Positions 52,968 through 61,907 of a DNA stretch of 64,000 nucleotides are shown piece by piece. The number at the start of each line of letters is the position of its first letter. Position 1 is the first letter of the stretch. The translations under genes and the position numbers were made by a program. The notes beneath the pieces are model-generated. The model did not search any database, was not told where the DNA came from, and saw only the letters and a program-made list of their open reading frames with translations. Source of the DNA: DASUXY01 sp035301985. Lineage in GTDB: Bacteria > Bacillota > Bacilli > Bacillales > Amphibacillaceae. The DNA lies in assembly GCA_035301985.1 (NCBI GenBank), contig DATGTE010000020.1:62001-126000 (forward strand), read 5' to 3'.

Positions 52968-53026
52968 AGAACGATTCCAAAGCGCATTCAACCACGATGA
53001 AACGAGTCCAGGGGAGGCATGGAACG

Positions 53027-54388
53027 ATGCAAACATTGCTTGAACGTCAGCGAAAATTTTTCATATCTGGGCATACATTAGATGAGCGATTTCGTCAAAA
53101 GCAACTGCTGCGGGTAAAAAAAATGTTAAAGAAGTTTGAAAAAGACATCTATCAAGCTTTAAAAGATGATTTAAACAAATCTGCACATGAAACATTAACT
53201 ACCGAACTCGGGATTCTTTATGCAGAAATTGACTTTGTCAAAAAACACATTCATGAATGGATGAAACCGGAACAAACGACAGCACCAATTACACATAAAG
53301 GATCGAAAAATATGATTTACAAAGAACCGTACGGTGTCGTCTGCGTTATGGCTCCCTGGAATTATCCTCTCCAGTTAGCCATCCTCCCCGCTATCGGTGC
53401 TATGGCTGCGGGTAATACGGTCATCATCAAGCCATCAGAGCAGGCAGAAGCTACTTCTTCACTCATTGCTACCATGTTCGAGCAATTTTTTCCTAAAGAG
53501 TACGTTGCCGTTGTTGAAGGCGGACAAAAAACGAATGAACGTTTGTTGGAACAACGCTTTGACTATATTTTCTTTACAGGGAGTCCTACTGTCGGAAAAA
53601 TAGTCATGCGAAAAGCAAGTGAACATCTGACGCCGGTCACGTTAGAATTAGGGGGGAAAAGTCCGGCGATTGTCGATGACGATGCAAGCATTAAGCTAAC
53701 AGCCAAACGGATTGTGTGGGGGAAATTTACGAATGCAGGTCAAACCTGCGTGGCTCCAGATTATATATATGTCCATGAAAAAGTGAAAGCGCAATTATTA
53801 CGAGCGATGAGTAAACAAATCAAATCGTTATACGGTAAAAATCCATTGCAAAATAAAGATTATGTTCGCATCATCAACAGACGCCATTACAATCGCTTAA
53901 TAGCGCTTTTATCGAATGGGACAATTTATTATGGTGGCAAAACAAATCGAGGACAACTGATAATTGAACCGACAATTTTGGAAAATATTTCCTGGAAAGA
54001 TCCGATTATGAAAGAAGAGATTTTTGGCCCCCTCTTACCCGTGTTACCCTTCCGTGATTTGAAAGAGGTACGATTGACGTTGCAAACAAAAGAAAAACCA
54101 CTAGCCCTTTACTATTTTGGGAAAAACAAACGGACGTATGAACACTTGCTTCAACATCTATCGTTTGGTGGTGGGTGCGTAAATGATACATTATATCATT
54201 TAGCAAACCCTCACCTACCATTCGGTGGAGTCGGAAACAGCGGAATGGGCGCATACCACGGAAAATATTCGTTTCAAACATTTTCCCATCAAAAAAGTAT
54301 TTTAAAACAAACGACTTCATTTGATAACCCCCTACGCTATCCGGGTAGCAAACTCGCACATTTCATCGTCAAAAAAATATTGCGTTAA
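53027..54388 (+). CDS. Aldehyde dehydrogenase (fatty/aromatic aldehyde type)
   Basis: The 453-residue protein oxidises aldehydes to acids with NAD(P). It shows APWNYPLQLAI (near 108), FFTGSPTVGK (near 182), catalytic Glu in VTLELGGKSP (near 205), catalytic Cys in NAGQTCVAPDY (near 240) and EEIFGPLLPV. It belongs to the class-3/AlkH-like group (as B. subtilis YwdH), often membrane-associated and acting on long-chain aldehydes. GGGGAGG precedes the ATG at 53027. Confidence 0.92.
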   Translation: MQTLLERQRKFFISGHTLDERFRQKQLLRVKKMLKKFEKDIYQALKDDLNKSAHETLTTELGILYAEIDFVKKHIHEWMKPEQTTAPITHKGSKNMIYKEPYGVVCVMAPWNYPLQLAILPAIGAMAAGNTVIIKPSEQAEATSSLIATMFEQFFPKEYVAVVEGGQKTNERLLEQRFDYIFFTGSPTVGKIVMRKASEHLTPVTLELGGKSPAIVDDDASIKLTAKRIVWGKFTNAGQTCVAPDYIYVHEKVKAQLLRAMSKQIKSLYGKNPLQNKDYVRIINRRHYNRLIALLSNGTIYYGGKTNRGQLIIEPTILENISWKDPIMKEEIFGPLLPVLPFRDLKEVRLTLQTKEKPLALYYFGKNKRTYEHLLQHLSFGGGCVNDTLYHLANPHLPFGGVGNSGMGAYHGKYSFQTFSHQKSILKQTTSFDNPLRYPGSKLAHFIVKKILR

Positions 54389-54418
54389 GCGAGCAATTAC
54401 CGTCATCAACCAAGCTCA

Positions 54419-54453
54419 TCAGCTCATCGAACTTCATGAATCCGATGAGCTTG
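54419..54453 (+). terminator. Hairpin between convergent aldehyde dehydrogenase and dinB genes
   Basis: AGCTCATCG and CGATGAGCT form a 9-bp stem across a 13-base loop, 32 bases beyond the aldehyde dehydrogenase stop and overlapping the 3' end of dinB. There is no clear T-run. Confidence 0.4.
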
Positions 54454-55690
54454 ATCGTTGATGATCATCCAAAACATCCTTCTGAAAACTCGTCGTCAGA
54501 TGAACTTTGTCATCCTTCCAACGAACAAATGGATTTTTCCCATATTTTTTTGTGAGTTTTTCAATCGTTGTATGTAGTTTTTCTTTTTCTGCTTCCTGTT
54601 CGTACGTAAATAGGTCCAACTGTTTGCCAACTATTTCTTTATCTTCAAGATCTTGAACTGTAATGCCGAGTAAACGGATCGGCTCCATGTTCCAATGTTT
54701 TTGCCAAAGTTCGAAAGCGACTTGTAAAATATCTTGCTTGGCATCGATATACGTATCGAGCTTTTTACTACGCGTGATCGTTCTCAAATTATGATAGCGA
54801 ATCATCAGTTGAACGCTACGTCCGACGACTTGTTTCCGCTTTAGCCGACGTTCGATACTTTCAGCAAGCGTGTGCATGAGTTGATGAATTTCAGTGGAAT
54901 GAGTCGTGTCATGAGGCAATGTTTTCGAATGACCAATACTTTTAAAATCATTTACAGCATCGGGGTCAACCGGGCGGGAATCGATGCCATTGGCGCGATT
55001 TTTTAGGCGTTCTCCATTGATTCCGAGCAATTGTTTGAGAAGATAAACATCTTTTTTCGCTAAATCACCAATCGTTTTAACATCAATTGTGTGCAATTTT
55101 TCAGCAGTTTTATTCCCTACACCATACATGTCTTCAATCGGTAATGGCCATAACTTATGGTGCATCTCTCTTTTTCGTAAAACCGTCAATCCTAATGGTT
55201 TTTCCATGTCAGAAGCCATCTTCGCTAAAAATTTATTCGGTCCAATACCGATGCTACATGGTAAATCCAATTCGTCTATTAACTGTTGTTGGATATGTTG
55301 AGCGGTTTGCAGGGGGGTTCCGAGATGTTTGACGTCCGTAACATCAAGATATCCTTCATCGATCGAAACGGGTTCAACAAGCGGTGTAATGTGAGCAAGG
55401 ATTTTAAACATTTCTTGTGAAGCAGCTCGGTAACGATCGAAGTTTGGACGCATTACCTTTAATGTCGGGCATAGACGCTTAGCTTTCCACACAGGCATCG
55501 TCGTATAGACGCCTTTTGCTCGCGCTTCATAACTACTTGTCACGATAATACCTTTTCGTTCTTCTGGATTGCCAGCGATGGCCAACGGCTGGCCTTTTAG
55601 TTTAGGATTATAAGCCATTTCAACGGATGCATAGAAACAATTCATATCAATGTGAAAAATAATTCTACGTTTCGTTTGTTGTGTAAGCAT
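54434..55690 (-). CDS. dinB: DNA polymerase IV (PolY1/DinB)
   Basis: A Y-family translesion polymerase. The 418-residue sequence has HIDMNCFYASVE (metal-binding Asp, residue 13), VSIDEGYLDVT (catalytic DE pair near 105), a helix-hairpin-helix segment (DMYGVGNKTAEKLHTI), the little-finger domain and the clamp-binding QLDLFTY near 365. AAAGGATG precedes the ATG at 55690. It corresponds to yqjH of B. subtilis by position. No LexA box was seen upstream. Confidence 0.94.
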   Translation of the reverse strand: MLTQQTKRRIIFHIDMNCFYASVEMAYNPKLKGQPLAIAGNPEERKGIIVTSSYEARAKGVYTTMPVWKAKRLCPTLKVMRPNFDRYRAASQEMFKILAHITPLVEPVSIDEGYLDVTDVKHLGTPLQTAQHIQQQLIDELDLPCSIGIGPNKFLAKMASDMEKPLGLTVLRKREMHHKLWPLPIEDMYGVGNKTAEKLHTIDVKTIGDLAKKDVYLLKQLLGINGERLKNRANGIDSRPVDPDAVNDFKSIGHSKTLPHDTTHSTEIHQLMHTLAESIERRLKRKQVVGRSVQLMIRYHNLRTITRSKKLDTYIDAKQDILQVAFELWQKHWNMEPIRLLGITVQDLEDKEIVGKQLDLFTYEQEAEKEKLHTTIEKLTKKYGKNPFVRWKDDKVHLTTSFQKDVLDDHQRSSSSDS

Positions 55691-55792
55691 GATAAACATC
55701 CTTTTAATGACTGTTTATTTACCTTCATTATAACATAGCTTAACATATAAAAAGTGCTTAGAGCATTTCATCAACCCGTTACCTATACATAA

Positions 55793-55834
55793 AAAAAGAC
55801 CCCTTATAGAAAGGTGAGATTTCTATAAGGGCTT
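55793..55834 (-). terminator. Rho-independent terminator after yqjE
   Basis: CCCTTATAGAAA and TTTCTATAAGGG form a perfect 12-bp stem with a seven-base loop; on the minus strand it is followed by GTCTTTTTTT. It ends the epimerase-mmdA-yqjE operon. Confidence 0.88.
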
Positions 55835-55839
55835 CGATG

Positions 55840-56970
55840 TTATTGATGAGCTACTTCTTGAACAATCGCTATCACAAGTTCAGTAATTTTAATCAATTCT
55901 TCAATCGGCATCCGCTCATTTGTCGTATGAATTTCCTCATAACCAACAGCCAAGTTAACAGTCGGAATTCCGAAACTGCTAATGACGTTCGCATCACTCC
56001 CGCCACCGCTCGTTAATAATTGACTGTCACGACCGATTGCTTTTGCCGCATCTCGTGCGATTTCTACTACTTGATCGCCTCGTTTCTGTTTAAAACCTGG
56101 ATACATGACTTGGACTTCAACGTCAGCTTCACCACCATGTTCTTGAGCAGTTGTTTCAAAAGCTTCTTTCATTTTGGCAACTTGAGCTTCCATTTTTTCA
56201 GGGGTTAACGATCGGGCCTCAGCAAGTATTTCGACATGATCACAAACGATATTTGTTTGCTTCCCACCTTCAAATCGACCGATGTTTGCCGTAGTTTCAT
56301 CATCAATTCGTCCCAATGGCATTTTCGCAACTGCTTTTGCTGCTAATGTAATCGCTGAAATTCCTTCTTCTGGCGCGACTCCCGCATGAGCCGTTTTTCC
56401 TTTGATAACGGTAAATAATTTAGCTTGGGTTGGTGCAGCGACGATAATGTCGCCGACTTTCCCATTGCTATCAAGTGCATAGCCGAATTTTGCTTGCACG
56501 GCTTGTGGATCTAAAGCTTTCGCACCAACTAAACCTGATTCTTCACCGACTGTAATGACAAATTGAATCGTTCCATGTTCGAGTTCGTTTTCTTGGATGA
56601 ACCGGATAGACTCGAGCATCGCTGCAAGCCCAACTTTATCATCTGCTCCTAAAATCGTTGTTCCATCGGAGACGATATAGCCATCTTTAATCGATGGCTT
56701 CACCCCTTTGCCTGGAACAACCGTATCCATATGCGAAGTGAAATAAATCGGATCAACAGCTTGTTTATTTCCCTTCATTGTACAAATTAAATTACCAGCG
56801 CCATGACCTGTTTTTTCTTTAGCATCATCTTCGACAACGTCGAGCCCTAGTTTCGTAAATTTATCCTTTAATACGTTGGCGATGTTTGCTTCATCTTTTG
56901 TTTCTGAATCGATTTGTACAAGTTCTAAAAATTCATTTAACAATCGTTCTTCGTTAATCTTAATTGTCAT
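55840..56970 (-). CDS. yqjE: M20 family peptidase, PepT-like (YqjE)
   Basis: A zinc-dependent exopeptidase of the M20 family, nearest in form to tripeptidase T. The 376-residue protein has FTSHMDTVVPG (metal His-Asp, near 80), TILGADDKVGLAAM (bridging Asp near 106), VGEESGLVGAKAL (catalytic Glu pair near 140), a dimerisation domain with AHAGVAPE, and a last metal His in YEEIHTTNER. ATAGGAGGA precedes the ATG at 56970. It is the last gene after mmdA. Confidence 0.92.
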   Translation of the reverse strand: MTIKINEERLLNEFLELVQIDSETKDEANIANVLKDKFTKLGLDVVEDDAKEKTGHGAGNLICTMKGNKQAVDPIYFTSHMDTVVPGKGVKPSIKDGYIVSDGTTILGADDKVGLAAMLESIRFIQENELEHGTIQFVITVGEESGLVGAKALDPQAVQAKFGYALDSNGKVGDIIVAAPTQAKLFTVIKGKTAHAGVAPEEGISAITLAAKAVAKMPLGRIDDETTANIGRFEGGKQTNIVCDHVEILAEARSLTPEKMEAQVAKMKEAFETTAQEHGGEADVEVQVMYPGFKQKRGDQVVEIARDAAKAIGRDSQLLTSGGGSDANVISSFGIPTVNLAVGYEEIHTTNERMPIEELIKITELVIAIVQEVAHQ

Positions 56971-57002
56971 GGCGATTTTCCTCCTATAAATATTCACGTA
57001 AA

Positions 57003-58550
57003 TTACAATGGAATATTTCCATGTTTTTTCTTCGGTCGGTCTTCTTGTTTATTATAGAGCATTTCTAAAGACTGAATCAGCTTCATGCGCGTCTCTCGTG
57101 GATCGATGACATCGTCAACCATGCCAAGCCCTGCAGCAATATAAGGGTTTGCAAACTTATCGCGATATTCATCGATTTTTTCTTGCCTTGTTTGCTCTGG
57201 ATTGTCGCTATTCGCAATATCTTTAGCGAAGATAATGTTCGCTGCGCCTTCTGGTCCCATGACGGCAATTTCTGCATTTGGCCAAGCAAACACAAAATCT
57301 GCGCCGATCGATTTACTATTTAATGCTACATAAGCTCCACCAAAGGCTTTACGTGTAATGACCGTAATTTTTGGCACGGTAGCTTCTGAATAAGCATACA
57401 AAATTTTAGCACCGTGACGAATGATCCCACCATGCTCTTGTTTAACACCAGGGAAAAACCCTGTTACGTCTTCAAATGTGATAATTGGAATGTTATAGCA
57501 ATCACAAAAACGGATAAATCGAGCTGCTTTATCACTAGAATCAATATCTAATCCACCTGCTAAATATTTCGGTTGGTTACAAACGAGACCGACTGTTTCA
57601 CCTTTAATTCGCGCAAAACCAACGACGACATTTTTAGCAAACTCTGGATGAATTTCGAAAAAACTACCTTCATCGACAACTTCGCGAATAACATGTTTCA
57701 CATCATATGGACGCGTCGCTTCAAATGGTACGATATCCGTTAAATCTTCCCGATATTCATCAGCTTCCTCATACGATTTAATTGGTGGTTTTTCTTGATT
57801 GTTCGCCGGCAAGTAAGTGATTAATTCTTTTACCTTGTCGAGCGCTTCTTCTTCTGAACTTGCCTTGAGATGGGCATTCCCGGTTTTCGAGTTATGAACG
57901 CGAGCACCACCTAATTCTTCGGAACTTATCTTTTCACCTGTTACGGTTTCAATTACTTTTGGACCGGTAATAAACATTTGTGATGTCTTTTCAACCATAA
58001 TGACAAAATCAGTAATCGCTGGTGAATACACGGCGCCACCCGCACTCGGTCCCATGATGACAGAAATTTGTGGAATCACACCTGAATAGATCGAGTTCCG
58101 ATAAAATACGTGACCGTATCCATCCAATGATGAAACCCCTTCTTGAATACGAGCTCCACCTGAATCATTTAATCCGATAAATGGAACCCCATTTTTAGCG
58201 GCCAAATCCATCACAGAGGCAATTTTCTTCCCGTGCATTTCGCCGAGTGCCCCTCCAAATACAGTGAAATCTTGAGCGAACAAATAGACGGGTTTCCCGT
58301 GAATTTTTCCGTATCCAGTAACGACTCCCTCACCATGAGCTGCGGCCTTGTCCATTCCAAATTCTGTTGCTCGATGTTCAATAAACGGATTAAGCTCCAC
58401 AAAGGTGTCTTCATCTAGAAGGTATTCAATCCGCTCTCTAGCTGTCATCTTCCCTCGGTCGTGTTGTTTTTGGATACGTTCATCTCCGCCACCTAGTTCT
58501 ACAAGTCTTCTTCTATCGTATAACTCATTAATTTTATCATAAATGTCCAT
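57003..58550 (-). CDS. mmdA: Acyl-CoA carboxylase beta subunit (propionyl/methylmalonyl-CoA type)
   Basis: The 515-residue carboxyltransferase moves a carboxyl group between biotin and acyl-CoA. It has both crotonase-like halves: the N-half with HGKKIASVMDLA, NDSGGARIQEG and GPSAGGAVYSPA, and the C-half with FEDVTGFFPGVKQEHGGIIRHG, ITRKAFGGAYVAL and AEIAVMGPEGAA. It corresponds to YqjD. No biotin carboxylase or biotin carrier gene is nearby. It overlaps the epimerase fusion by one base (TAATG); this pairing supports a propionyl/methylmalonyl-CoA route. Confidence 0.93.
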   Translation of the reverse strand: MDIYDKINELYDRRRLVELGGGDERIQKQHDRGKMTARERIEYLLDEDTFVELNPFIEHRATEFGMDKAAAHGEGVVTGYGKIHGKPVYLFAQDFTVFGGALGEMHGKKIASVMDLAAKNGVPFIGLNDSGGARIQEGVSSLDGYGHVFYRNSIYSGVIPQISVIMGPSAGGAVYSPAITDFVIMVEKTSQMFITGPKVIETVTGEKISSEELGGARVHNSKTGNAHLKASSEEEALDKVKELITYLPANNQEKPPIKSYEEADEYREDLTDIVPFEATRPYDVKHVIREVVDEGSFFEIHPEFAKNVVVGFARIKGETVGLVCNQPKYLAGGLDIDSSDKAARFIRFCDCYNIPIITFEDVTGFFPGVKQEHGGIIRHGAKILYAYSEATVPKITVITRKAFGGAYVALNSKSIGADFVFAWPNAEIAVMGPEGAANIIFAKDIANSDNPEQTRQEKIDEYRDKFANPYIAAGLGMVDDVIDPRETRMKLIQSLEMLYNKQEDRPKKKHGNIPL

Positions 58551-59374
58551 TATTCGTCAGCCCCTCCCATATGTTGACACATTTCATATAGCACACCATA
58601 ACTCGCTTTTGGATGAATGAAGGCAATTTGGCTATTGTGTGCACCTTGTTTCGCTTCTTCGTTGATTAGACGAACACCTGATTGTTTATAATGTTCTAAT
58701 CGTTTGTTAATTTGATCCACCTCTAGAGCAATATGATGAATCCCTTCACCCCGTTTATCAATAAAACGTTGAATTGGAGATGTTTCATGTAAAGGTTCGA
58801 GCAACTCGATGCGTGACTCGCCTATTTTCAAAAAAGCCACTTTTACCCCTTCTGAAGCCACCTTCTCGACCGCTTCCAAGTCTAATCCTAAGATATCGGT
58901 ATAAAAGGCAAGTGTTTCGTCAATGCTTTTAACCGCTATACCGATATGGGCAATCTTTTCCGGTTTTGATAGCTGATTTTGTTCAGGTGCAACAAGGCTT
59001 TGTATATATGTAGTGATCGCCTCTGTTGACGAACCGCTCGGAAATATTTTGTTAAACCCTTTTTCCAGTAAGGGTGGAATATTTTCACTTGGAATACGTC
59101 CTCCACCAATGACTGGTATCGTTTTTTCATCCTGTTTATTTAACTCAGCAACGACTTGTGGAAAAAATGTGCGATATGTATCAGATGTTGTAAACAATCC
59201 GATCACATCTACACGTTCTTCAATCGCTTTTTGGGCGGTTTCTAATGGTGATTGGTGATGTTTTACTTCAATGACTTCCATCCCCACTTCACGTAACATG
59301 TTGGAAACTTCCAGTGACTTGTCACAACCACCTTCAGTGTTTGCATCTACAATCAAGACACGTTTTGTTTTCAT
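58550..59374 (-). CDS. Methylmalonyl-CoA epimerase with N-terminal B12-binding-like domain
   Basis: The 274-residue protein has two parts. Residues about 4-128 align with the C-terminal cobalamin-binding domain of methylmalonyl-CoA mutase (RVLIVDANTEGGCDKS, DVIGLFTTSD, IPVIGGGRIP, IFPSGSSTEAI). Where that domain has the DxHxxG loop, this one has ANTEGG, so the cobalt-coordinating His is missing. Residues about 139-272 form a vicinal-oxygen-chelate epimerase domain with metal ligands in IAHIGIAV, GIHHIALEV and LYEMCQ. AAAAGGGGG precedes the ATG. The separate YqjC epimerase of B. subtilis lacks the extra domain. Confidence 0.88.
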   Translation of the reverse strand: MKTKRVLIVDANTEGGCDKSLEVSNMLREVGMEVIEVKHHQSPLETAQKAIEERVDVIGLFTTSDTYRTFFPQVVAELNKQDEKTIPVIGGGRIPSENIPPLLEKGFNKIFPSGSSTEAITTYIQSLVAPEQNQLSKPEKIAHIGIAVKSIDETLAFYTDILGLDLEAVEKVASEGVKVAFLKIGESRIELLEPLHETSPIQRFIDKRGEGIHHIALEVDQINKRLEHYKQSGVRLINEEAKQGAHNSQIAFIHPKASYGVLYEMCQHMGGADE

Positions 59375-59665
59375 CTCTTGTTCCCCCTTTTGTCATTCGT
59401 TCGTTTGTGTTCTCCGAATTCATCCCTAAGATACACCCGCATAAATCGTCGTAAATGATCGGTAATGCCTAACAAGCACGACCAGTATCATTTAACCGAT
59501 GCATTCGATTAGTCAATTAACTTTGAGTTTTAATCATTATTTACTGACCGTTTTCGATTTACGTGTGGACCATAGTGATTTCACTATTCTTTTCCATCTG
59601 AACTTAGCGCTTTTTCAAAAAATTTGCTAAAAGCTTATTATTTTCCCATACGTATTCGATGCCCG
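59375..59665 (-). other. Non-coding leader upstream of the epimerase fusion, with a palindrome
   Basis: I see no gene in this stretch. It contains a 16-bp palindrome ATAGTGATTTCACTAT (59572-59587), which may be an operator for the epimerase-mmdA-yqjE operon. No cre or FadR-like box was found here. Confidence 0.4.
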
Positions 59666-59884
59666 TCAATACGTTACATGACGAAGTAAATCGTTTGCAC
59701 GGGGACCCCAGAAACTAATCGGTTGATTAGCATTGATGTTTCGGAGGAAATACGATGTGTCTTGTCCCACATATTCTTTTAATATACCATTTTGCATGAA
59801 ATCTGTCAGCTTTTCCAGTGAAATATCCACACGAATCAAATTGTTATGTATATTACTATTAAATTCGTCTCCCTCAAAAGGCTT
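59666..59884 (-). pseudogene. Protein-like open frame without a start codon
   Basis: On the minus strand 72 codons are open before a TGA at 59666 and read like genuine protein: LEKLTDFMQNGILKEYVG, then TSYFLRNINANQPISFWG and PRANDLLRHVTY at the end. GAGGGAG lies at the upstream end, but no ATG, GTG or TTG follows it at proper spacing; the first ATG would give about 43 residues without a ribosome binding site. It may be a decayed gene, a gene with a rare start, or a frameshifted one. I cannot name the family. The stretch 59885-60077 shows nothing clear. Confidence 0.4.
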
Positions 59885-60077
59885 CTATACCTAAACCCCC
59901 TTCTTTTTACGTGTTACCACATGATGCTATCCTTTGTTTGCTCAAAATTTCACCTTCTTTTTCAACGGGGTGAGATTGGCAATCCTGAATCAGCCTCACA
60001 AATAGTGAAACTTGTCCTTCATACAGATAAACGATAAAATACAAGTAGCAAGGGGTAAGGTTAAAGGAGGATGGAAT

Positions 60078-60209
60078 ATGCCTACAAAACAGACACGCCC
60101 TCGCCGCAAAAAATCAAAGCGCCAGCGACGTGTAAAATGGATGGTCTATATTATGATTATCGCTATGGTATTATCATCAATTACGACTGGGTTAGTCTAT
60201 TTTTTATAA
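60078..60209 (+). CDS. prli42: Prli42-type stressosome-associated mini-protein
   Basis: The 43-residue product has a strongly basic head (RPRRKKSKRQRRVKW) and one membrane helix (MVYIMIIAMVLSSITTGLVYFL) with the Met-rich VYxMIxAMxLSxxxTG pattern of Prli42. In Listeria Prli42 anchors the stressosome to the membrane and is needed for the response to oxidative stress. AAAGGAGGA precedes the ATG at 60078. Confidence 0.8.
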   Translation: MPTKQTRPRRKKSKRQRRVKWMVYIMIIAMVLSSITTGLVYFL

Positions 60210-60237
60210 AAATAATAATAAACAGACAATACAACGT

Positions 60238-60274
60238 AAAGACTCGGTACACTTAACCTATTGTACCAGTCTTT
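60238..60274 (+). terminator. Bidirectional terminator between prli42 and yqjA
   Basis: AAAGACTCGGTACA and TGTACCAGTCTTT form a stem of 13 pairs with one bulge, followed by CTTATTTTTTG on the plus strand and by A/T-rich sequence on the other. It overlaps the last codons of yqjA. Confidence 0.75.
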
Positions 60275-61239
60275 CTTATTTTTTGTTTTACATCACTTTT
60301 CTTAAATTTTTGTTTGATATGTAAGTAACTTTCCAATTCATGCAACAACCGGAATAAATTAGCGCGTGTTTCAAACTCATCACGGGTTTCCGGCAGTTCC
60401 AATTGATTGAAATCTTTACGTAAAGCACGCAGTTGTTCAATAAATAAAATTGCGGTATTTCCAGGATGGACAGCCTTTGATAAGCGATCAAAAAAACTAG
60501 CAATCCGTTCCGAAATACTGTGATCCCTATCGGGTAATTTTGTCACAAGTGGCAACATTTTACGTAAAAGTTCCAATTGCTTCGTACGCATCTTGAAATA
60601 ATTATAGTATGAATGTGATGTTCGTAACATGTGGTTTTCACGATCAAGTTCCACCATTTCCAGAGCAGTCGTCAACGTTTCCTCTGCGCTGAGGAGTTCT
60701 TTTCCAGTCCAATTTGTATTGTGATCCCGAATGTATAAGGAGATTTCGTGCAAAATAACTTGAAAGTCCTCTTCCAATTGCCTCTGCATTTCTTTTAAAC
60801 GCTTATCCATACTAGGCATATATAAATTCACTAACAATCCGACCCCTATGCCGACGATGATCAATAGGAATTGATCGAATAAAAAAGCATACGATATATG
60901 TTGAGCACCGTACAGATTAATGATGATTACGGAACTTGTCGTAATCCCTTGGGTGATTTTCAACCAGACGGTAGTTGGAATAAAGACAGCTAACATCAGT
61001 CCCACTACAAATGCATTATACCCTAATCCTTCAAAAAATATGAAAGAATAAAGACTAGCAATTACACACGCTAAAAACCGATGCCATGCAGTCAAAACAG
61101 ATTTTTTTCTTGATGGTTTGATACATAACATCGTCAAAATACCGGCGGTTACAACATTAGTCAACCCCATAAATTGAGCGATTGAAATGGCGATAGGTGT
61201 ACCAATCGCTGTCTTAATTGTGCGGTAGCCGATTTTCAA
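60253..61239 (-). CDS. yqjA: FUSC-like aromatic acid exporter family protein (YqjA)
   Basis: The 328-residue protein has about six membrane segments in the N-terminal half (to about residue 145) and a long helical cytoplasmic C-terminal half (DUF939-type), as in YqjA. The transported substrate is unknown; YqjA-type proteins resemble half-size aromatic acid exporters. TTG at 61239 is well spaced from AAGGAG and matches the family start (MKIGYRTIK); GTG at 61245 lies too close. In B. subtilis yqjA also follows yqiW. Confidence 0.88.
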   Translation of the reverse strand: MKIGYRTIKTAIGTPIAISIAQFMGLTNVVTAGILTMLCIKPSRKKSVLTAWHRFLACVIASLYSFIFFEGLGYNAFVVGLMLAVFIPTTVWLKITQGITTSSVIIINLYGAQHISYAFLFDQFLLIIVGIGVGLLVNLYMPSMDKRLKEMQRQLEEDFQVILHEISLYIRDHNTNWTGKELLSAEETLTTALEMVELDRENHMLRTSHSYYNYFKMRTKQLELLRKMLPLVTKLPDRDHSISERIASFFDRLSKAVHPGNTAILFIEQLRALRKDFNQLELPETRDEFETRANLFRLLHELESYLHIKQKFKKSDVKQKIRKTGTIG

Positions 61240-61343
61240 GTTCACGAACTCCTTTATTTGGCTCTACGTTACTAAACGATTGAATAAAACGAGGCTCACC
61301 TGTATTCAGTCGAGGCAGCCTCATTTTATAGATTCAAAACCGC

Positions 61344-61775
61344 TTATATTTCCTCACAATGTTCATCAAAAATTCCTTGAAGTTTTCCGATGACGTCCAT
61401 TGGTGAAAAACCTTCAATATCATGTCGCTCCAACATCGTTACAATTTGTCCATCTTTCAGAAAAGCAAAAGATGGTGAAGATGGAGGATATCCTTCAAAA
61501 TACGTACGGGCTCGTTCAGTGGCCTCTCGGTCTTGTCCAGCAAAAACCGTAACTAAATGATCAGGTCTTTTATCGTAATGTATTGCGTTTGCTGCTGCTG
61601 GGCGAGCTACACCGCCAGCACAACCACACACTGAATTGATCATCACTAAAGTCGTTCCCTTGCGTGTAAGTGCTTGATCGACTTCTTCTGGTGTTTTTAC
61701 TTCTTCATAACCAGCTTCGCGCATATCTTGACGTGCTACATCGACAACGTCATTCATAAACATGTTAAAATCCAT
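61344..61775 (-). CDS. brxB: Bacilliredoxin BrxB (YqiW)
   Basis: BrxB removes bacillithiol from S-bacillithiolated proteins. The 143-residue thioredoxin-like protein carries the CGC active site in NSVCGCAGGVARPAA (near 53) and the VTVFAGQDREATERAR and GYPPSSPSFAFLKDG blocks. Position next to yqjA and bkdB matches YqiW rather than YphP. The reductase YpdA is encoded at 9.2-10.2 kb. ATGs at 61787 and 61775 are both possible. Confidence 0.95.
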   Translation of the reverse strand: MDFNMFMNDVVDVARQDMREAGYEEVKTPEEVDQALTRKGTTLVMINSVCGCAGGVARPAAANAIHYDKRPDHLVTVFAGQDREATERARTYFEGYPPSSPSFAFLKDGQIVTMLERHDIEGFSPMDVIGKLQGIFDEHCEEI

Positions 61776-61907
61776 GTTTCCATCCATCTCCTTATATGAG
61801 TATTATCTAAAACGTACATTTTTAGCTTACCAATTTTAGTAATTGATTTCAATTGAAGTATATTGAATTGTTCTTAGACATGTGACGTTCCAATTGGGGT
61901 GTATCCA

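Noticed and set aside
55700..55800. LexA box upstream of dinB
   Set aside because: No sequence near the consensus was found on either strand.
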